DNA of 64,000 nucleotides from Arenibacter catalasegens. GTDB lineage: Bacteria; Bacteroidota; Bacteroidia; Flavobacteriales; Flavobacteriaceae. Of this stretch, positions 62,201 to 64,000 are shown piece after piece. The notes under the pieces are model-generated. The model did not search any database. It was not told where the DNA came from and saw only the letters and a list, made by a program, of their open reading frames with translations. The position numbers were made by a program, and so were the translations under genes. The stretch is taken from the NCBI RefSeq assembly GCF_002909235.1, contig NZ_PHQQ01000030.1:1-64000 (forward strand), written 5' to 3'. How positions within the stretch are numbered: position 1 is the stretch's first letter; each line of letters opens with the position of its first letter.

Positions 62201-64000
62201 ATGTTCAAGAAAATAAAAAATCCGTTTGCAAGGATTGGTGTCATTTCATTGTTGGTAGTTGGGAGCATTGTTTTCTTGTTGGTAGTGTCCATTTATTTAG
62301 GTGCCTGGGGAAAGCTTCCCAATACCCGAGAACTTTCCAATTTTGAACACCAAAGAGCTTCCGAAGTCTATTCTGCAGATAGCGTACTCATTGGAAAATA
62401 TTTTCTGTTCGACAGGCAGCCTATACAATTTGAAGCTATACCGAAAAACTTAATAGAAGCCTTGGTCGCCATTGAAGATGAACGGTTTTATGATCATTCC
62501 GGTATAGACTACAAGAGTCTGATGAGGGTAGCATTCAAGACCATCCTGATGCAAGATCAATCCGCAGGTGGCGGTAGTACCCTTAGTCAACAACTTGCAA
62601 AAAATTTATATCCAAGAGAAAGATCAGGAAAGTTAAATCTGGCCGTATCTAAATTGAAGGAAATGATAATTGCCTCAAGACTGGAATCCATTTATTCCAA
62701 GAACGACATTCTAAAGCTTTATTTGAACACGGTTTCTTTCGGTGACAATACCTTTGGAATAGAAAGTGCCTCTTTAAAATTCTTCAACAAATCAGCTCGG
62801 GAGCTTAAACTAGAGGAAAGCGCAACCCTTGTAGGCATGCTGAAAGCAACCTATGGATATAACCCTCGTGTTTTCCCAAAGAACAGCCTAAGCAGGCGTA
62901 ATCTGGTTTTACAGTCCATGTATTCCAATGATTTTATATCAGAACAAGAGGCAGATAGCCTTAAGCAACTGCCGCTAAAACTTAATTATAGGGACTACGA
63001 TTATAATCAAGGTATAGCTCCTTATTTTAGGGAAGAGGTCAGAAAACAAATGTTAAGTTGGGCCAATGACCAGAGGGACAAAGGCCATGATTATAATATA
63101 TACACATCCGGACTTAAAATATACACCACATTGGATTCCAAAATGCAAATTTTGGCAGAAGAAGCCATGGTACAACATATGAAGGGACTTCAAAACAGCT
63201 TTGAAAAAGGGTATGGCAACCGAGCACCATGGAAAAGTGACAAAAAACTCATCAATAAAATCATACAGAGCTCAGAACCCTACAAAAAGTGGAAGAATAC
63301 TGGCTTAGACGAGAATCAAATAATGGATTCCATGAACTTAAAAAAAGAAATGCTACTTAGCGATTGGAACCAAGATGAAATGCGTTCAGCCAGTACTGTT
63401 GACAGTTTACTTCATTACCTTAAATTCTTAAATACAGGTTCCCTTTCCTTAGATCCTAAAACTGGAGCTGTTAAAACATGGATTGGCGGAATTAATTTTA
63501 AGCATTTCAAATACGACCATATTTCGCAGAGCAAACGTCAAGTAGGCTCTGCATTTAAACCTATTGTTTATACTGCTGCCCTGGAAAATGGCATTGCGCC
63601 CTGCACTTACTTTTCTGCTCAGGAAGTAGCCTATGATAATATGGAAGGTTGGTCTCCCAGTAATTCTGGCAAAAAAGATGAGGCCTACCTAAATTACTCT
63701 ATGGAAGAGGCTCTGAGTAACTCTGTTAACACCGTGGCAGTAAAAGTGTTGGAAAAAACAGGTATTCCCAAGGTAATACAACAAGCAAAGAGAATGGGTA
63801 TCAATACCAAATTACCCGCATTGCCGTCATTGGCTTTAGGTACCGCTGAGATTAAAATTAATGAGCTGGCGGGTGCATATGCCAGTTTTCTGAATAATGG
63901 CAAACCAGTAACTCCATTTTTAATTCAAAGCATTGCAAATAAAAAGGACTCTATTATTGAGACTTTTAAACCTTTAGTAGCCGAAAAAAGGGCCTTCTCG
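62201..64000 (+). CDS. Class A penicillin-binding protein (bifunctional), truncated by window edge
   Basis: Read by direct translation from ATG 62201; 600 codons without a stop reach the window end. Inner-membrane anchored (TM about residues 12-35). The GT51 transglycosylase domain shows EDERFYDHSGIDY, GGSTLSQQLAKNLY and YLNTVSFGDNTFGIE. The transpeptidase domain has SxxK as GSAFKP (about residue 448) and SxN as SNSVN (about residue 507). The KTG motif lies beyond the edge. It polymerises and cross-links peptidoglycan. A full gene is normally about 750-850 codons, so about three quarters is visible. Confidence 0.93.
   Translation, partial: MFKKIKNPFARIGVISLLVVGSIVFLLVVSIYLGAWGKLPNTRELSNFEHQRASEVYSADSVLIGKYFLFDRQPIQFEAIPKNLIEALVAIEDERFYDHSGIDYKSLMRVAFKTILMQDQSAGGGSTLSQQLAKNLYPRERSGKLNLAVSKLKEMIIASRLESIYSKNDILKLYLNTVSFGDNTFGIESASLKFFNKSARELKLEESATLVGMLKATYGYNPRVFPKNSLSRRNLVLQSMYSNDFISEQEADSLKQLPLKLNYRDYDYNQGIAPYFREEVRKQMLSWANDQRDKGHDYNIYTSGLKIYTTLDSKMQILAEEAMVQHMKGLQNSFEKGYGNRAPWKSDKKLINKIIQSSEPYKKWKNTGLDENQIMDSMNLKKEMLLSDWNQDEMRSASTVDSLLHYLKFLNTGSLSLDPKTGAVKTWIGGINFKHFKYDHISQSKRQVGSAFKPIVYTAALENGIAPCTYFSAQEVAYDNMEGWSPSNSGKKDEAYLNYSMEEALSNSVNTVAVKVLEKTGIPKVIQQAKRMGINTKLPALPSLALGTAEIKINELAGAYASFLNNGKPVTPFLIQSIANKKDSIIETFKPLVAEKRAFS

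Overview
The window is a piece of a Bacteroidota chromosome, almost certainly from a marine-type member of the Flavobacteriaceae. The DNA is AT-rich. Promoters match the Bacteroidota pattern (TTG, about 19 nt, TAnnTTTG). Strong Shine-Dalgarno sequences are largely absent. Typical family markers are present: a two-gene transketolase, DUF4295 beside rpmB/rpmG, a CarboxypepD_reg-type TonB-dependent receptor, a zeaxanthin-type crtIBZ cluster and a long infC with a non-AUG start. No rRNA operon, CRISPR array, intact insertion sequence or prophage was seen. The species cannot be named from the sequence alone.

Layout. 1-210: a GC-rich structured island and the thrS promoter. 213-3463: translation operon thrS-infC-rpmI-rplT, closed by a strong terminator. 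3568-5251: EF-hand protein, YjbQ-family protein and HAD phosphatase. 5258-14629: an apparent iron-uptake locus, with a divergent AraC regulator, TonB-dependent receptor, DUF4374-like lipoprotein, exported ankyrin-repeat protein, DUF2271-like protein and a PepSY/flavodoxin/FNR-like membrane reductase. The receptor promoter carries a Fur-box-like inverted repeat. 14676-21879: leftward genes for a conserved exported protein, dnaB, accA, a DMT permease, an LptF/G permease and tgt. 22048-27731: split transketolase, a beta-barrel protein, an FKBP lipoprotein with calcium-type repeats, an S4 protein, a TPMT-like methyltransferase, a phosphoribosyltransferase and aroK. 27868-28136: tRNA-Lys and tRNA-Leu. 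28314-31085: crtI-crtB-crtZ. 31098-32226: tandem TlpA-like proteins, one of which has lost its CXXC. 32304-38059: aconitase, a MoxR ATPase and two SurA-like foldases. 38177-46278: small and envelope genes, two serine hydrolases, rimO, an alpha/beta hydrolase and ftsY. 46369-46968: DUF4295, rpmG and rpmB. 47041-54429: cinA, Hpt, an FAH-family protein, an exonuclease, an E2 acyltransferase, recR and fabH. 54700-58566: htpG, DoxX-like and MOSC. 58630-64000: a secreted protein, an AraC-AlkB pair, an S1/P1 nuclease and a class A PBP cut by the window edge.

How the parts fit. Most of the window is housekeeping: translation, replication, fatty-acid synthesis, the TCA cycle, protein folding and the cell wall. 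The accessory, system-like part is 5258-14629. There an outer-membrane receptor, a lipoprotein that may be a partner, periplasmic proteins and a transmembrane electron-transfer protein form a plausible import-and-reduce route for a ferric chelate, under AraC and possibly Fur control. The ankyrin protein is the least explained member.

Two stretches of about 900 bp have no credible gene (52514-53418 and 57019-57933). Both hold inverted or direct repeats and are discussed as possible RNA or relic regions. Several starts were corrected: infC (ATA/ATT), tgt (TTG), the TonB receptor, both the first transketolase gene and the MOSC gene (internal ATGs), the FKBP lipoprotein and dnaB. One 50-residue gene (DUF4295) and the edge-truncated PBP were added by direct reading.
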